Positions 8,862 through 16,684 of a stretch of 64,000 nucleotides of DNA are shown in pieces (the stretch's first letter is position 1; each line of letters starts with the position of its first letter). The stretch lies in assembly GCF_003994465.1 (NCBI RefSeq), contig NZ_RZNX01000001.1, forward strand, positions 806,001 to 870,000, written 5' to 3'. The position numbers and the translations under genes were made by a program. Source of the DNA: Paenibacillus zeisoli. Its GTDB lineage: Bacteria; Bacillota; Bacilli; Paenibacillales; Paenibacillaceae. Under the pieces are notes generated by a model, which worked only from the letters and a program-made list of their open reading frames with translations, ran no database searches and was not told the DNA's origin.

Positions 8862-8891
8862 TAGTATGCCTAGAACAAGGACTTTTTAATC
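8862..8891 (-). promoter_or_regulatory. Sigma-G-type promoter of the spoVA operon
   Basis: The minus strand carries GATTA (8887-8891), 18 bp, then CATACTA (8862-8868). This matches the sigma-G consensus GHATR-N18-CATNHTA in 4 of 5 and 7 of 7 positions. It lies about 30 bp before spoVAA and after the sigF terminator, fitting the known sigma-G control of spoVA. Confidence 0.75.
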
Positions 8892-8936
8892 TGAATGAAG
8901 TGAGTGGATACAACTGAATAATCATTGCTGGCATAC

Positions 8937-8976
8937 AAAAAAGCCGCCCCAAACGCCGACGGGCGTTCAAGGCAGC
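8937..8976 (-). terminator. Terminator of the spoIIA (sigF) operon
   Basis: Just past the sigF stop the minus strand pairs GCTGCC with GGGCGGC, with an inner AACGCC-CGTC-GGCGTT hairpin, followed by TTTTTTG. It should insulate the spoIIA transcript from spoVAA. Confidence 0.85.
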
Positions 8977-8981
8977 TCTTA

Positions 8982-9737
8982 TTATTGGGCGATTTGATCC
9001 CGGATATTCTGCAGAATCTTCTTCTCCAGCCTGGAGACTTGCACCTGGGAAATTCCCAGCCTGCTCGCAACCTCAGATTGAGTCTGATCCCGGTAATATC
9101 TCAAATAGACAATAAGCCTTTCCCTTTCACTTAATCCGTCAATAGCTTCGTGAAGGGCCAGCTTATCGAACCACCTGTCCTGGGACTCATCCGCAATTTG
9201 GTCCATGAGCGTGATAGGGTCTCCATCATTCTCAAATACCGTCTCGTGAATGGAGGTTGGAGGCTTGTTCGCTTCCTGGGCGAATACTACTTCCTCGGGC
9301 GTAACCTCCAAGGCTTCAGCCACCTCCTTAATGGTGGGAAGACGGTTTAAGACCTTGGCTAGCTCGTCCTTCTTCTTACGAACTTTATTTGCCATTTCTT
9401 TCAGTGACCGGCTGACTTTGAGGGTCCCGTCATCACGCAGGAAACGCTGAATTTCACCGATAATCATCGGAACGGCATAAGTGGAGAATTTGACGTCATA
9501 ACTCAGATCAAATTTATCGACTGACTTCAACAGGCCGATACAGCCAATTTGAAACAAATCTTCGGGTTCATACCCCCGATTCATAAACCGCTGTACGACG
9601 GACCAGACAAGACGAATATTACAATTCACTAATGTGTCTCTGGCAACTGAATCGCCCGTTTGGCTCAGGGCGATCAAACGTTTCACTTCCGCGTCATCTA
9701 AGTAGGTCTGTGAGGTTTGCTTCGCATCGGCATTCAT
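8982..9737 (-). CDS. sigF: RNA polymerase sigma-F, early forespore
   Basis: This sigma-70-family factor directs the first forespore-specific genes. The 251 residues contain region 2 (NIRLVWSVVQRF; the GCIGLLKSVDKFD and FSTYAVPMIIGEIQRFLRDDG motifs at ~60-110), region 3, and a region 4 helix-turn-helix (TQSEVASRLGISQVQVSRLE, about 220-239). It is the third gene of spoIIA, 11 bp after spoIIAB, and is held inactive by SpoIIAB until SpoIIAA releases it. It starts at ATG 9737. A strong terminator follows. Confidence 0.98.
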   Translation of the reverse strand: MNADAKQTSQTYLDDAEVKRLIALSQTGDSVARDTLVNCNIRLVWSVVQRFMNRGYEPEDLFQIGCIGLLKSVDKFDLSYDVKFSTYAVPMIIGEIQRFLRDDGTLKVSRSLKEMANKVRKKKDELAKVLNRLPTIKEVAEALEVTPEEVVFAQEANKPPTSIHETVFENDGDPITLMDQIADESQDRWFDKLALHEAIDGLSERERLIVYLRYYRDQTQSEVASRLGISQVQVSRLEKKILQNIRDQIAQ

Positions 9738-9748
9738 ATACCCAACCC

Positions 9749-10192
9749 CTAATTGTATAAAGCTTTCTTAGATTCAATCCTCTTCTTCATGCGTATGGAG
9801 GTTCCTCCGCCGACTTCACTGACAAGTTCGAATTCATCCATGAAATTCTCCATGATCGTGAATCCCATACCGGAACGTTCTAGCTCAGGCTTAGAGGTAT
9901 ATAAAGGCTGTTTGGCTAATTCCATATCTTCAATTCCGCGGCCTTTATCCTCAATGACCAATGAGACAACATCCCCTTCCAGTTCCACTCGGATATAGAC
10001 AATTCCGTTCGGATCACTGTCATAGCCGTGAATAATACAGTTCGTTACGGCTTCGGACACAACCGTCTTCAGGTCTGTGATCTCATCCATGGTTGGATCC
10101 AACTGTGAGACGAAGGCAGCCACAGTTACACGGGCAAAGGATTCATTCTCCGACTTGGCCGCGAATTGCAGACTCATAAAGTTCTCGCTCAT
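9749..10192 (-). CDS. spoIIAB: Anti-sigma-F factor and serine kinase SpoIIAB
   Basis: This 147-residue GHKL-fold kinase binds sigma-F and phosphorylates SpoIIAA. The N-box is [11 protein letters not shown] (E47 to N51 spacing), the ATP-lid region is [11 protein letters not shown], and the G2 box [12 protein letters not shown] lies near 107-118. The length fits B. subtilis (146). The start overlaps the spoIIAA stop by 4 bp, as expected for stoichiometric coupling. It acts in the predivisional cell and forespore cytoplasm. Confidence 0.98.
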   Translation of the reverse strand: MSENFMSLQFAAKSENESFARVTVAAFVSQLDPTMDEITDLKTVVSEAVTNCIIHGYDSDPNGIVYIRVELEGDVVSLVIEDKGRGIEDMELAKQPLYTSKPELERSGMGFTIMENFMDEFELVSEVGGGTSIRMKKRIESKKALYN

Positions 10193-10542
10193 AGGGCTAC
10201 CTCCAGTTCAGAGAGAGCGGCGCCCTCATTATCAACAACAGGCATAATTTTGAACAAGCCTGACATCTCAAACAATCGGAACACAGAAGGCGTTACGTCG
10301 CAGATCACCATTCTTCCACCCTTTTGCTTGATCAGCTTATACCTTCCCAGGATGACCCCGAGGCCTGAACTGTCCATGAACTGCAGCCCCTTTAAGCTGA
10401 ACACCAGATCTCTGCAGCGTCCGCGAGCAATCTCCTCATCAAGCTGCATTCTTACAGAATCAGCCGTATGGTGATCCAGTTCCCCGCTGAGTCTGACGAT
10501 AAGGGTCTCGCGGTGCTTTTCCATTTCCATTTGAAGATTCAC
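10189..10542 (-). CDS. spoIIAA: Anti-anti-sigma factor SpoIIAA
   Basis: This is a STAS-domain protein of 117 residues. The sequence [14 protein letters not shown] contains the phosphorylatable Ser58 in the same position as in B. subtilis. The unphosphorylated form displaces sigma-F from SpoIIAB after septation, when SpoIIE removes the phosphate. The start is GTG 10542 with GAGGAG upstream at a slightly long distance. First gene of spoIIA, behind a sigma-H-like promoter. Confidence 0.97.
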   Translation of the reverse strand: MNLQMEMEKHRETLIVRLSGELDHHTADSVRMQLDEEIARGRCRDLVFSLKGLQFMDSSGLGVILGRYKLIKQKGGRMVICDVTPSVFRLFEMSGLFKIMPVVDNEGAALSELEVAL

Positions 10543-10575
10543 GTCTGTTCACTCTCCTCTCTGACAATGAACACT

Positions 10576-10605
10576 CATTTCTACAATTCGGAGAACGATT
10601 CCTGC
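10576..10605 (-). promoter_or_regulatory. Sigma-H-type promoter of spoIIA
   Basis: On the minus strand GCAGGAATC (10597-10605) matches RNAGGAWWW in 8 of 9 positions. After 12 bp, GTAGAAATG (10576-10584) matches RNNGAATWW in 7 of 9. It sits about 35 bp before spoIIAA in the short gap after dacF, where the B. subtilis sigma-H promoter also lies. A TGTCGGG just upstream is only a 5-of-7 match to the 0A box. Confidence 0.6.
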
Positions 10606-10634
10606 ACCCCGACAAAACTAGAAGAAAACTCCTA

Positions 10635-11816
10635 TCAATCTACAAAAAACAGTTTGGAAGTTGTCCGCTTGAAGAGCGTCCACCAGCCAGCCTTCTTGAT
10701 ATCAGCCGAGGCTTTAAGCTCGAACTCTTTCAGAACCTTGTCCCCTTGATAGATGACCAGCTTGCCAAGGACCTGATCTTTAGCTATAGGAGCCGAGATC
10801 TGAGCTGGAATCTGCAATTTATGGGTAATCTTCTCTCCTGCTTCGCTCTTCCTCACAAGAACTCGGTAAGGCTGGGATGCGGCCAGCTGCAGCTCCTTGG
10901 TATCACCCTTCTGAATCTTAACAGTGCCCATGATATCGCCCTTCTTGAATAAAGGCTTAACCGTATACTGAGAGAAGGCATAGTCGAACATACTGCCCAC
11001 TTCACTATTGCGTGTCTTCGTATTCGGTTCTCCCAGAACCACAGCAATAAGTCTCAGTCCATCCCGGCGCGCGGTTGCGGAGAGACAGAATTTGGCTTCG
11101 GAAGTGTAGCCTGTCTTCAAGCCGTCTGCTCCGCTGTAGAAGCGAACCAGCTTATTCGTATTTACGAGCCAGAATGGCTTCGCAGAGTCTTTCCTCAAGT
11201 AATCCTGGTAAGCTCCGGTATACTTGGTGATCTGTTCATACTTGAGCAGCTCTTTGCTCATGATCGCGATATCGTGAGCGGATGAGTAGTGGTTGTCAGT
11301 AGGCAGACCGTTGCAGTTCATGAAATGGGTATCGGTAAGTCCCAGCTCTTTGGCACGCTTATTCATCAGCTTGACGAATTCAACCTCAGTACCCGCGAGC
11401 TTCTCGGCCATAGCCACCGAAGCGTCATTGCCTGAAGCCATCGCAATCCCTTTGAGCATGTCATCCACCGTCATCTGTTCACCAGGCTCCAGGAAAATCT
11501 GGGACCCACCCATTGACGCTGCATATTCACTTGTTGGTACTTTGTCTGTAAGCTTTAACGTACCCTTACTGATGGCTTCCATGGTAAGAAGCATAGTCAT
11601 AATTTTGGTGATGCTGGCAGGAGGTAATTTTTCGTGACTTTTCTTCTCAAAAAGGACGGTTCCTGTGTCTGCATCAATTAATATGGCAGAGCCAGCACTC
11701 GGTGCGAGATCGGATACGTCATTTGCAATACTAGTCTCCTTCGCGAGTCCAAAGGTTGGCAAGGCCGTAGTAGCCAGCATCAGCGCTGCTGTGCAGGTCA
11801 AGAGCCATTTTTTCAT
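10635..11816 (-). CDS. dacF: D-alanyl-D-alanine carboxypeptidase DacF (penicillin-binding protein)
   Basis: This low-molecular-weight PBP trims the terminal D-Ala of peptidoglycan stems. A Sec signal peptide covers residues 1-25. The S11 catalytic motifs are SITK (S68-K71), SGN near residue 126, and KTG near 235. The C-terminal beta-domain extends to residue 393 and lacks an obvious amphipathic anchor. Its location directly before spoIIAA, its forespore-type promoter and its length match B. subtilis DacF, which regulates spore cortex cross-linking. Vegetative DacA-like paralogues are possible alternatives, but synteny favours DacF. Confidence 0.93.
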   Translation of the reverse strand: MKKWLLTCTAALMLATTALPTFGLAKETSIANDVSDLAPSAGSAILIDADTGTVLFEKKSHEKLPPASITKIMTMLLTMEAISKGTLKLTDKVPTSEYAASMGGSQIFLEPGEQMTVDDMLKGIAMASGNDASVAMAEKLAGTEVEFVKLMNKRAKELGLTDTHFMNCNGLPTDNHYSSAHDIAIMSKELLKYEQITKYTGAYQDYLRKDSAKPFWLVNTNKLVRFYSGADGLKTGYTSEAKFCLSATARRDGLRLIAVVLGEPNTKTRNSEVGSMFDYAFSQYTVKPLFKKGDIMGTVKIQKGDTKELQLAASQPYRVLVRKSEAGEKITHKLQIPAQISAPIAKDQVLGKLVIYQGDKVLKEFELKASADIKKAGWWTLFKRTTSKLFFVD

Positions 11817-11851
11817 AAGAATATCCCCTCTCAGAACTTTAACTGATAGTC

Positions 11852-11881
11852 TAGTATCGTCTGAAAGTGTCCAGAATATTC
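11852..11881 (-). promoter_or_regulatory. Forespore (sigma-F/sigma-G) promoter of dacF
   Basis: GAATA (11877-11881), 18 bp, then GATACTA (11852-11858) on the minus strand fits GHATR-N18-CATNHTA with one mismatch. The extended GACGATACTA also fits the sigma-F -10 in 9 of 10 positions. It lies about 35 bp before dacF. Confidence 0.6.
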
Positions 11882-11890
11882 CTGATCACC

Positions 11891-11943
11891 ACAAAAAAAC
11901 ACAGACTCATGTCCGGAACGCCGGTTGGGTCTGTGTTCTTTTT
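11891..11943 (-). terminator. Terminator downstream of punA
   Basis: AACACAGAC (from 11898) pairs with GTCTGTGTT (11929-11937), and an inner CCGG pairing closes the loop. On the minus strand it is followed by TTTTTTTG. The opposite side also has a T-run, so it could work both ways. Confidence 0.85.
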
Positions 11944-11971
11944 GATCAACTTGATTATATGGATAGCTGCT

Positions 11972-12796
11972 TTATAGCTTAGGAATAATTGAGGTTACGA
12001 GGCCAAGGAATTTCTCCTTCACGCGTTCCGTGGTCTCCATCACCTCATCGTGAGAGAGGGGCTGATCCAGAATTCCTGATGCCATATTGCTAATGCAGGA
12101 AATGCCCAGAACCTCAAGCCCGGCATGACGTGCCACAATCACCTCAGAGACCGTTGACATGCCGACAGCATCTGCTCCAAGCGTACGCAGCATCCGGATT
12201 TCGGCCGGTGTCTCGTAGGCAGGACCGATCAGTCCCGCATATACACCCTCTTGAAGCGGAATATCATGCTCTTTGGCAATCTCCTTGGCTAGTGTGCGCA
12301 GACGTCGGCTGTAAGCCTCTGACATGTCCGGGAATCGGGGTCCCAACTCATTATCATTAGGTCCAGTTAGTGGACTTTGCCCAGTCATATTAAGATGATC
12401 CGAGATCAGCATCAAATCGCCGGGATGGAACGACGTATTCACCCCGCCGGCGGCATTGGTAACCAACAGCTTACCTGCTCCAAGTGCTTTCATAACTCGT
12501 ACCGGGAATGCGGTTACCTCAGGTCCGTAGCCTTCATACATATGGAAACGGCCCTTCATCAGCACGACTTGTCGTCCGCCGACCGTACCCAGAACGAGCT
12601 CCCCGGCATGTCCTTCAACCGTAGATTTAGGGAAATGAGGGATGTCGGCGTAATCCAGTACGACCGCATTCTCAATATGGTCAGCAAGAATCCCTAAACC
12701 CGATCCCAGGATAAGCCCCACCTCAGGCTTACTCCCTGCTTTCTCCAATATATAACTTGCAGCTTCTTGAATAATTCCCTGGTTCAACGTAGTCAT
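11972..12796 (-). CDS. punA: Purine-nucleoside phosphorylase
   Basis: The enzyme cleaves guanosine and inosine to base plus ribose 1-phosphate in purine salvage. The 274-residue trimeric-type (class II) sequence shows GLILGSGLG near residue 28, the HAGELVLG phosphate loop near 60, LVTNAAGGVN near 110 and the VGMSTVSEVIVARH stretch near 212-225. ATG 12796 has GGAG upstream; GTG 12817 lacks one. Gene order xerD-punA-dacF is as in B. subtilis, except that drm (deoB), the phosphopentomutase normally before it, is absent. The next gene transcribed is dacF, after a terminator. Confidence 0.96.
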   Translation of the reverse strand: MTTLNQGIIQEAASYILEKAGSKPEVGLILGSGLGILADHIENAVVLDYADIPHFPKSTVEGHAGELVLGTVGGRQVVLMKGRFHMYEGYGPEVTAFPVRVMKALGAGKLLVTNAAGGVNTSFHPGDLMLISDHLNMTGQSPLTGPNDNELGPRFPDMSEAYSRRLRTLAKEIAKEHDIPLQEGVYAGLIGPAYETPAEIRMLRTLGADAVGMSTVSEVIVARHAGLEVLGISCISNMASGILDQPLSHDEVMETTERVKEKFLGLVTSIIPKL

Positions 12797-12834
12797 AAGT
12801 CTATCTCTCCATTTCACAAATCGTATTATCGTTC

Positions 12835-13746
12835 TTATTCCTGTGGATCATTCTGCTGAATTCTGGCCCTGGGATGATAGCTTTGATAGACAGACTTCAG
12901 GTTATCCTTAGACTTGCGGATATATACTTGCGTCGAGGACATATCTGCATGTCCAAGCATTTCCTGGACCGATCTAAGGTCAGCACCATGATCCAGCAGA
13001 TGTGCAGCAAACGAATGTCTAATCGTATGGGGAGTAATATCTGCCTCGATCCCAGCCTCATTCCCATACTTCTTGATCGTCTTCCAGAATCCCTGCCTGG
13101 AGAATCGTCCACCCAGCCGATTCGGGAACAGCGCTTCCTCTTCCTTCTCGATCAGGATCGGCCTAGCTTCAGCCAGATACTTCGTTATCCAGGAAGCGGT
13201 CAATTCGCCAAAGGGAATAATTCTCTCCTTGCCCGTATCTCCCCCGCAGCGGACGAATCGGAGCGAAGTATCTATATCTTGTACATTTAGAAGAATCAGC
13301 TCACTTACTCGTATCCCCGTCCCATACAGGAGCTCCAGCATAGCCTTATCCCTGAGGCCCACAGGTGTTGCCGTATCTGGCATGTCCAGCAGCCGGCCTA
13401 CTTCGGCCTCAGTCAGAATATGTGGTGCCTTCTTCTCATGTCTCGGCATTTCGATCTGAAGAAATGGATCATGGGCCAGAATACGTTCACGGGTCAAGTA
13501 ACGAAAGAAAGACCTGATCGAAACAGATGCCCTTGTTATCGAGGCTGCCGCCCTTCCCGCTTCCTTCAAGCCTGAGAAGTAGAGCGATATATGCACCTTG
13601 GACACCTGGCCGGCCTCTTCAATTCCACGCTCCAGCATCGCTTCCGTGAATTGCTCCAGATCCTTCTGATAGGAGGACAATGTTGCAGACTTCAGGCCCT
13701 TATGATCCCGTAAATATTCAATGAAAGAAGCAATATGCGGCTTCAC
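12835..13746 (-). CDS. xerD: Tyrosine recombinase XerD
   Basis: XerD with XerC resolves chromosome dimers at dif. The 303-residue sequence has the SAM-like N-terminal domain (1-95) and the complete catalytic set R146 (GTGIRVSEL), K173, H240 and R243 (HTIRHSFAAHLL), H266 (LGHADMSS) and Y275. The start is GTG 13746 with AGGAGG just upstream. The position between fur/yqzK and punA is that of B. subtilis ripX (xerD), which supports a housekeeping recombinase rather than a phage integrase. Confidence 0.96.
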   Translation of the reverse strand: MKPHIASFIEYLRDHKGLKSATLSSYQKDLEQFTEAMLERGIEEAGQVSKVHISLYFSGLKEAGRAAASITRASVSIRSFFRYLTRERILAHDPFLQIEMPRHEKKAPHILTEAEVGRLLDMPDTATPVGLRDKAMLELLYGTGIRVSELILLNVQDIDTSLRFVRCGGDTGKERIIPFGELTASWITKYLAEARPILIEKEEEALFPNRLGGRFSRQGFWKTIKKYGNEAGIEADITPHTIRHSFAAHLLDHGADLRSVQEMLGHADMSSTQVYIRKSKDNLKSVYQSYHPRARIQQNDPQE

Positions 13747-13764
13747 CCTTCTTCCTCCTAACTC

Positions 13765-14001
13765 CTACTCCCCATACCAATAAAAGGTCTTTAATCTCTC
13801 AAGAAGGGACCCGCCCTCTGTGGCGCTTCCGTCTCCGTGATGAAAAGCCTTCACGGCTGCACCCTGAGGTGTTCCATATTTATCAGCAGGAAATATCCAT
13901 GTATCGAACCAACCTATCATTTTGTAGAAGAACAGTGATAAAGCCAGGAATACAATGGCAAGCTTAATGAACATCATCCATTTGCGGAGCGAAATGACCA
14001 T
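13765..14001 (-). CDS. DUF4227 (YqzK-like) small membrane protein
   Basis: This predicted 78-residue protein has one N-terminal transmembrane helix (about residues 9-30, FIKLAIVFLALSLFFYKMIG) and a short extracytoplasmic tail ending LKTFYWYGE. B. subtilis encodes YqzK, of the same family, in the same place between fur and xerD. The function is unknown. The frame is open to 14070, but ATG 14001 is preceded by AGAGGGAG and gives the family length. It ends 18 bp before xerD and is probably cotranscribed with it. Confidence 0.82.
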   Translation of the reverse strand: MVISLRKWMMFIKLAIVFLALSLFFYKMIGWFDTWIFPADKYGTPQGAAVKAFHHGDGSATEGGSLLERLKTFYWYGE

Positions 14002-14132
14002 GCCTCTCCCTCTTTCTATACCCGATTTCATCTTCACATAAAAGATGGTATAGAATATGTATACAGACATATCGTGATCATTATGATTGTCCCTAAGCTA
14101 ACTCTCCTGACTGTGTACTATTGATATAAGCC

Positions 14133-14172
14133 AAAAAAAAGCCCCCGGCGGCCGATGCGGCCGAAGAGAGCT
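14133..14172 (-). terminator. Terminator of fur
   Basis: The minus strand after the fur stop forms AGCTCTC...GGGGGCT, enclosing a strong GGCCG-CAT-CGGCC hairpin, and ends in eight T. It separates fur from yqzK-xerD. Confidence 0.9.
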
Positions 14173-14193
14173 TAGGTAACACCAAGATTGTAA

Positions 14194-14670
14194 TCAAATC
14201 TTATGATCGGCGTCCCCGTTCTTATCTTTGTCTTTGTCCTTGCAGCGGTAACAAATCCCCTGAAAATCAAGCCGATGATCAAGAACTGTAAAGTTGAATT
14301 CCTTCTCTAATCGCTCCTCCAAAGGGCCGAGCCAATCTTCTCTGATCTCATCCATTGCACCGCACTGAACACAGATCAAATGATGATGATGATGCTTGGT
14401 CGTATCCGTACGAAGGTCATAACGTGCAACACCATCACCGAAGTTAATCTTCTCCACAACATGAAGTTCACTCAGCAGTTCAAGTGTCCGATATACTGTC
14501 GCAAGACCTATCTCCGGAGCTTTATCTTTAACGAGCATGAACACATCTTCCGCGCTCAAATGATCGTCTTCATTCTCAAGCAAAACCCTTACCGTGGCTT
14601 CCCGTTGGGGCGTTAGCTTATAACCATGGGATTGCAGCTGCTGCTTAATTTTATCGATCCGTTCTTCCAT
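14194..14670 (-). CDS. fur: Ferric uptake regulator Fur
   Basis: This Fur-family metalloregulator has 158 residues. The N-terminal winged helix carries LATVYRTLELL (DNA-recognition helix, 56-66). The metal-binding region has the run HHHHH (93-97) followed by C100-x2-C103 and a second CYRC pair near the C-terminus. The last ten residues are Lys/Asp/Asn-rich. ATG 14670 was chosen over the open frame to 14703 because GGGGGAGG lies 5 bp upstream. Synteny with B. subtilis fur (next to yqzK and xerD) argues against PerR or Zur. It has its own sigma-A promoter and terminator. Confidence 0.93.
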   Translation of the reverse strand: MEERIDKIKQQLQSHGYKLTPQREATVRVLLENEDDHLSAEDVFMLVKDKAPEIGLATVYRTLELLSELHVVEKINFGDGVARYDLRTDTTKHHHHHLICVQCGAMDEIREDWLGPLEERLEKEFNFTVLDHRLDFQGICYRCKDKDKDKNGDADHKI

Positions 14671-14726
14671 GTTAACCTCCCCCTTGGAAAAAAGCCGAAC
14701 CACTTCTGGAATAAATCACTTCTTTC

Positions 14727-14756
14727 ATTATAGGGGTTCAAGATCAACAAAGTCAA
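14727..14756 (-). promoter_or_regulatory. Sigma-A promoter of fur
   Basis: TTGACT (14751-14756), 18 bp, TATAAT (14727-14732) on the minus strand, about 57 bp before the fur start. No clear Fur or PerR box overlaps it. Confidence 0.75.
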
Positions 14757-14764
14757 ACATTTTA

Positions 14765-15418
14765 CTAGAGCGACGCGGCGGCTGAAGCCTGTTCAAGCAC
14801 GGGTGCGACCCATCCCATCAATACCGGAGTAACCCAGGTTTCGAAGGAAGATATCCCAATAATTAACAGGGAAAGCCCAAGGACCAGCCCCGTATAATTC
14901 AGAAACGGCTTTGAAAGGGAACTGTGACCTTTTAGAAGAACACGGCTTCGAATTATGTTAAGTGAAAAGGTTACAGCTGCCACACTGCATACCAGCAGCA
15001 CCGGGATTAGAACCAGGTTATGTGGTGCGACCGATACGAGAGCGAACAGCATCCCTTTCCAGGTGAATTGCCCGACCAGGCATCCTACGGAGAACCCAAT
15101 CAACACACCCTTCAGGAAGTCTAGAATCAATATTCCAGGCAGCCCGATTACGGACAAGCCAAGTATCCAGATTAAGCCAAGCCATTTCAGATTAAGTATC
15201 GCAATGCTCCAGAATGAGGAAAGTCCTGAACTACCGGAGCTGTCCTGATTAAAAGTCGTGAAGAAATCACCCAAATACCGGGATAAATCCTGCTGCTGCT
15301 CCAGCGTAAGGGCGTTAACCATAAGCGCACCGAAAACTACCCCCATCAGAAACAGAACGGTTACAAAAACATAGAGCGGTGTCTGATCTTTGAGTGTGTG
15401 TCTGAAGGTTCTTAACAT
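14765..15418 (-). CDS. spoIIM: Stage II sporulation protein M
   Basis: SpoIIM is a mother-cell membrane protein of the DMP (SpoIID-SpoIIM-SpoIIP) machine that remodels septal peptidoglycan during engulfment. The 217-residue sequence has five hydrophobic segments (about 14-36, 70-95, 100-125, 130-155 and 178-198) and the usual N-terminal loop with LEQQQDLSRYLGDFF. The length matches B. subtilis (214). AAGGAGGG precedes ATG 15418. A sigma-E-like promoter lies just upstream, consistent with its known control. Confidence 0.95.
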   Translation of the reverse strand: MLRTFRHTLKDQTPLYVFVTVLFLMGVVFGALMVNALTLEQQQDLSRYLGDFFTTFNQDSSGSSGLSSFWSIAILNLKWLGLIWILGLSVIGLPGILILDFLKGVLIGFSVGCLVGQFTWKGMLFALVSVAPHNLVLIPVLLVCSVAAVTFSLNIIRSRVLLKGHSSLSKPFLNYTGLVLGLSLLIIGISSFETWVTPVLMGWVAPVLEQASAAASL

Positions 15419-15457
15419 GTGGACGATCTCCCTCCTTGTCCATAGAAGTTCTCTCTC

Positions 15458-15486
15458 ATTCTATGAGCAAGGATTTGAACCTATGC
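15458..15486 (-). promoter_or_regulatory. Sigma-E-type promoter of spoIIM
   Basis: GCATAGG (15480-15486), 14 bp, CATAGAAT (15458-15465) on the minus strand match the sigma-E consensus KMATATT-N14-CATACAMT in 5 of 7 and 7 of 8 positions. It is placed about 40 bp before spoIIM. Confidence 0.65.
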
Positions 15487-15493
15487 GGGATAC

Positions 15494-16684
15494 TTATCCT
15501 TTGTAAACCTTTCCGTAAGTGCCGCCCCCTCCAGCAATGAGCTGCAAGGTCCCGCTGCGCGCTTCACCAATGGCAGTGGATAGCTCCGTTCCTGCCACCT
15601 TGGCCAATTCTTCAATGGGTACCCGGTGGAGAATATTCATTTCCGTTCCAAATGCTTCAAGGAGGTGGGCAAGCTTGGCCTTCCCTAGACCGGGAATGAA
15701 TTCCAGAGGTACCTGGTAATGATAAGGCGGCCTGTGGGCAGGCACATATGGCGCTTCCCGATCAGCGATCGAATGGATCCGATCCAGGACGCCACGGGTC
15801 AGCTTGGTGCTTCCGCAGTAAGAACACCGCTGTACGGTAATATCCTGTTCATCGATGATACTCTGACATCCGCGGCAGTAGGACCGGTGATATTTGCCTA
15901 GCCTTGGATTAAGTCCATAGTTGGCGGTCACTCTTCGTCCATCCGCTCTGGCAAGTGCTTTCTCGAACTCGCGATAGTTCGGCTTCTCAAGTGCCATTTC
16001 ATTATATTCACGACCTATCTTACCGAGCGAATGGGCATCGGAATTGGTCAGTATGGTGAAATCATCAAGCTCGCTAAGATATCCTGCCATCTCTGAATCT
16101 GCACTTAGACCCAGCTCGACAGCGCTGACTCCAGACAGATCAAGAACATCTGACATCCGAGGGGCAGCACTGCCATAAATACTTTTATGCGGAGTGAAGA
16201 TATGGGCAGGAATTAGGATTCCCCCTCGGGCTGTAACTTCATCCTGAAGTGTAAGCGCCGGAGCATGGAGTCTCTGCGAGCTGAGGCTGACATTCTTCAT
16301 TCTCTTGGACATCCAGCCCGTGAACTCCTCCATCATATATAAATGGGGGAAGAACACTAGCAGATGGGCCGGACCCATCCCAGGCTCACGGATTTCAATC
16401 TCGCTACCCAGCAGGATCGTCGTTCTGCCGTAAGAAATCCCTCCCTCTTCAAGCTCCTTCATATCCCCTTTATCCAGACTAGTCTTGATATCCGTCTGAA
16501 CTCCAGGTGAATGACAATCAATAATTCCTATGAGATCAATCCCCTTGCGATCACTGGCTTCACTGGCGATTTGAGCAAAAGTCAGATTTCGGCTTCCGCT
16601 GATCTTTACCGGCTCCCCTCTCTCCGTTCTTCCGATATGGATATGCAGATCCGCGTAATATCGCTGAAGAGATGTCTCACTCAT
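15494..16684 (-). CDS. Endonuclease Q (EndoQ)-family PHP-domain protein
   Basis: The 396-residue protein has a PHP metal-hydrolase domain: DLHIH at 12-16, IIDCHSP near 54-60, and NSDAHSLG near 214-221. A four-cysteine zinc ribbon follows (C270, C273, C287, C290), then a helix-hairpin-helix-like FIPGLGKAKLAHLLEAFG (329-346). This order is that of EndoQ, a nuclease nicking 5' of deaminated bases (uracil, hypoxanthine) and AP sites, described in Thermococcales and in Bacillus pumilus. Its ATG overlaps the nudF stop by 8 bp, so the two are cotranscribed. I infer a DNA-repair role. A generic PHP phosphatase is less likely because of the zinc ribbon and HhH. Confidence 0.85.
   Translation of the reverse strand: MSETSLQRYYADLHIHIGRTERGEPVKISGSRNLTFAQIASEASDRKGIDLIGIIDCHSPGVQTDIKTSLDKGDMKELEEGGISYGRTTILLGSEIEIREPGMGPAHLLVFFPHLYMMEEFTGWMSKRMKNVSLSSQRLHAPALTLQDEVTARGGILIPAHIFTPHKSIYGSAAPRMSDVLDLSGVSAVELGLSADSEMAGYLSELDDFTILTNSDAHSLGKIGREYNEMALEKPNYREFEKALARADGRRVTANYGLNPRLGKYHRSYCRGCQSIIDEQDITVQRCSYCGSTKLTRGVLDRIHSIADREAPYVPAHRPPYHYQVPLEFIPGLGKAKLAHLLEAFGTEMNILHRVPIEELAKVAGTELSTAIGEARSGTLQLIAGGGGTYGKVYKG

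Noticed and set aside
12835..13746. Phage integrase reading of the tyrosine recombinase
   Set aside because: Synteny with fur, yqzK and punA and XerD-like motifs point to the chromosomal dimer-resolution enzyme; no att sites or phage genes nearby.
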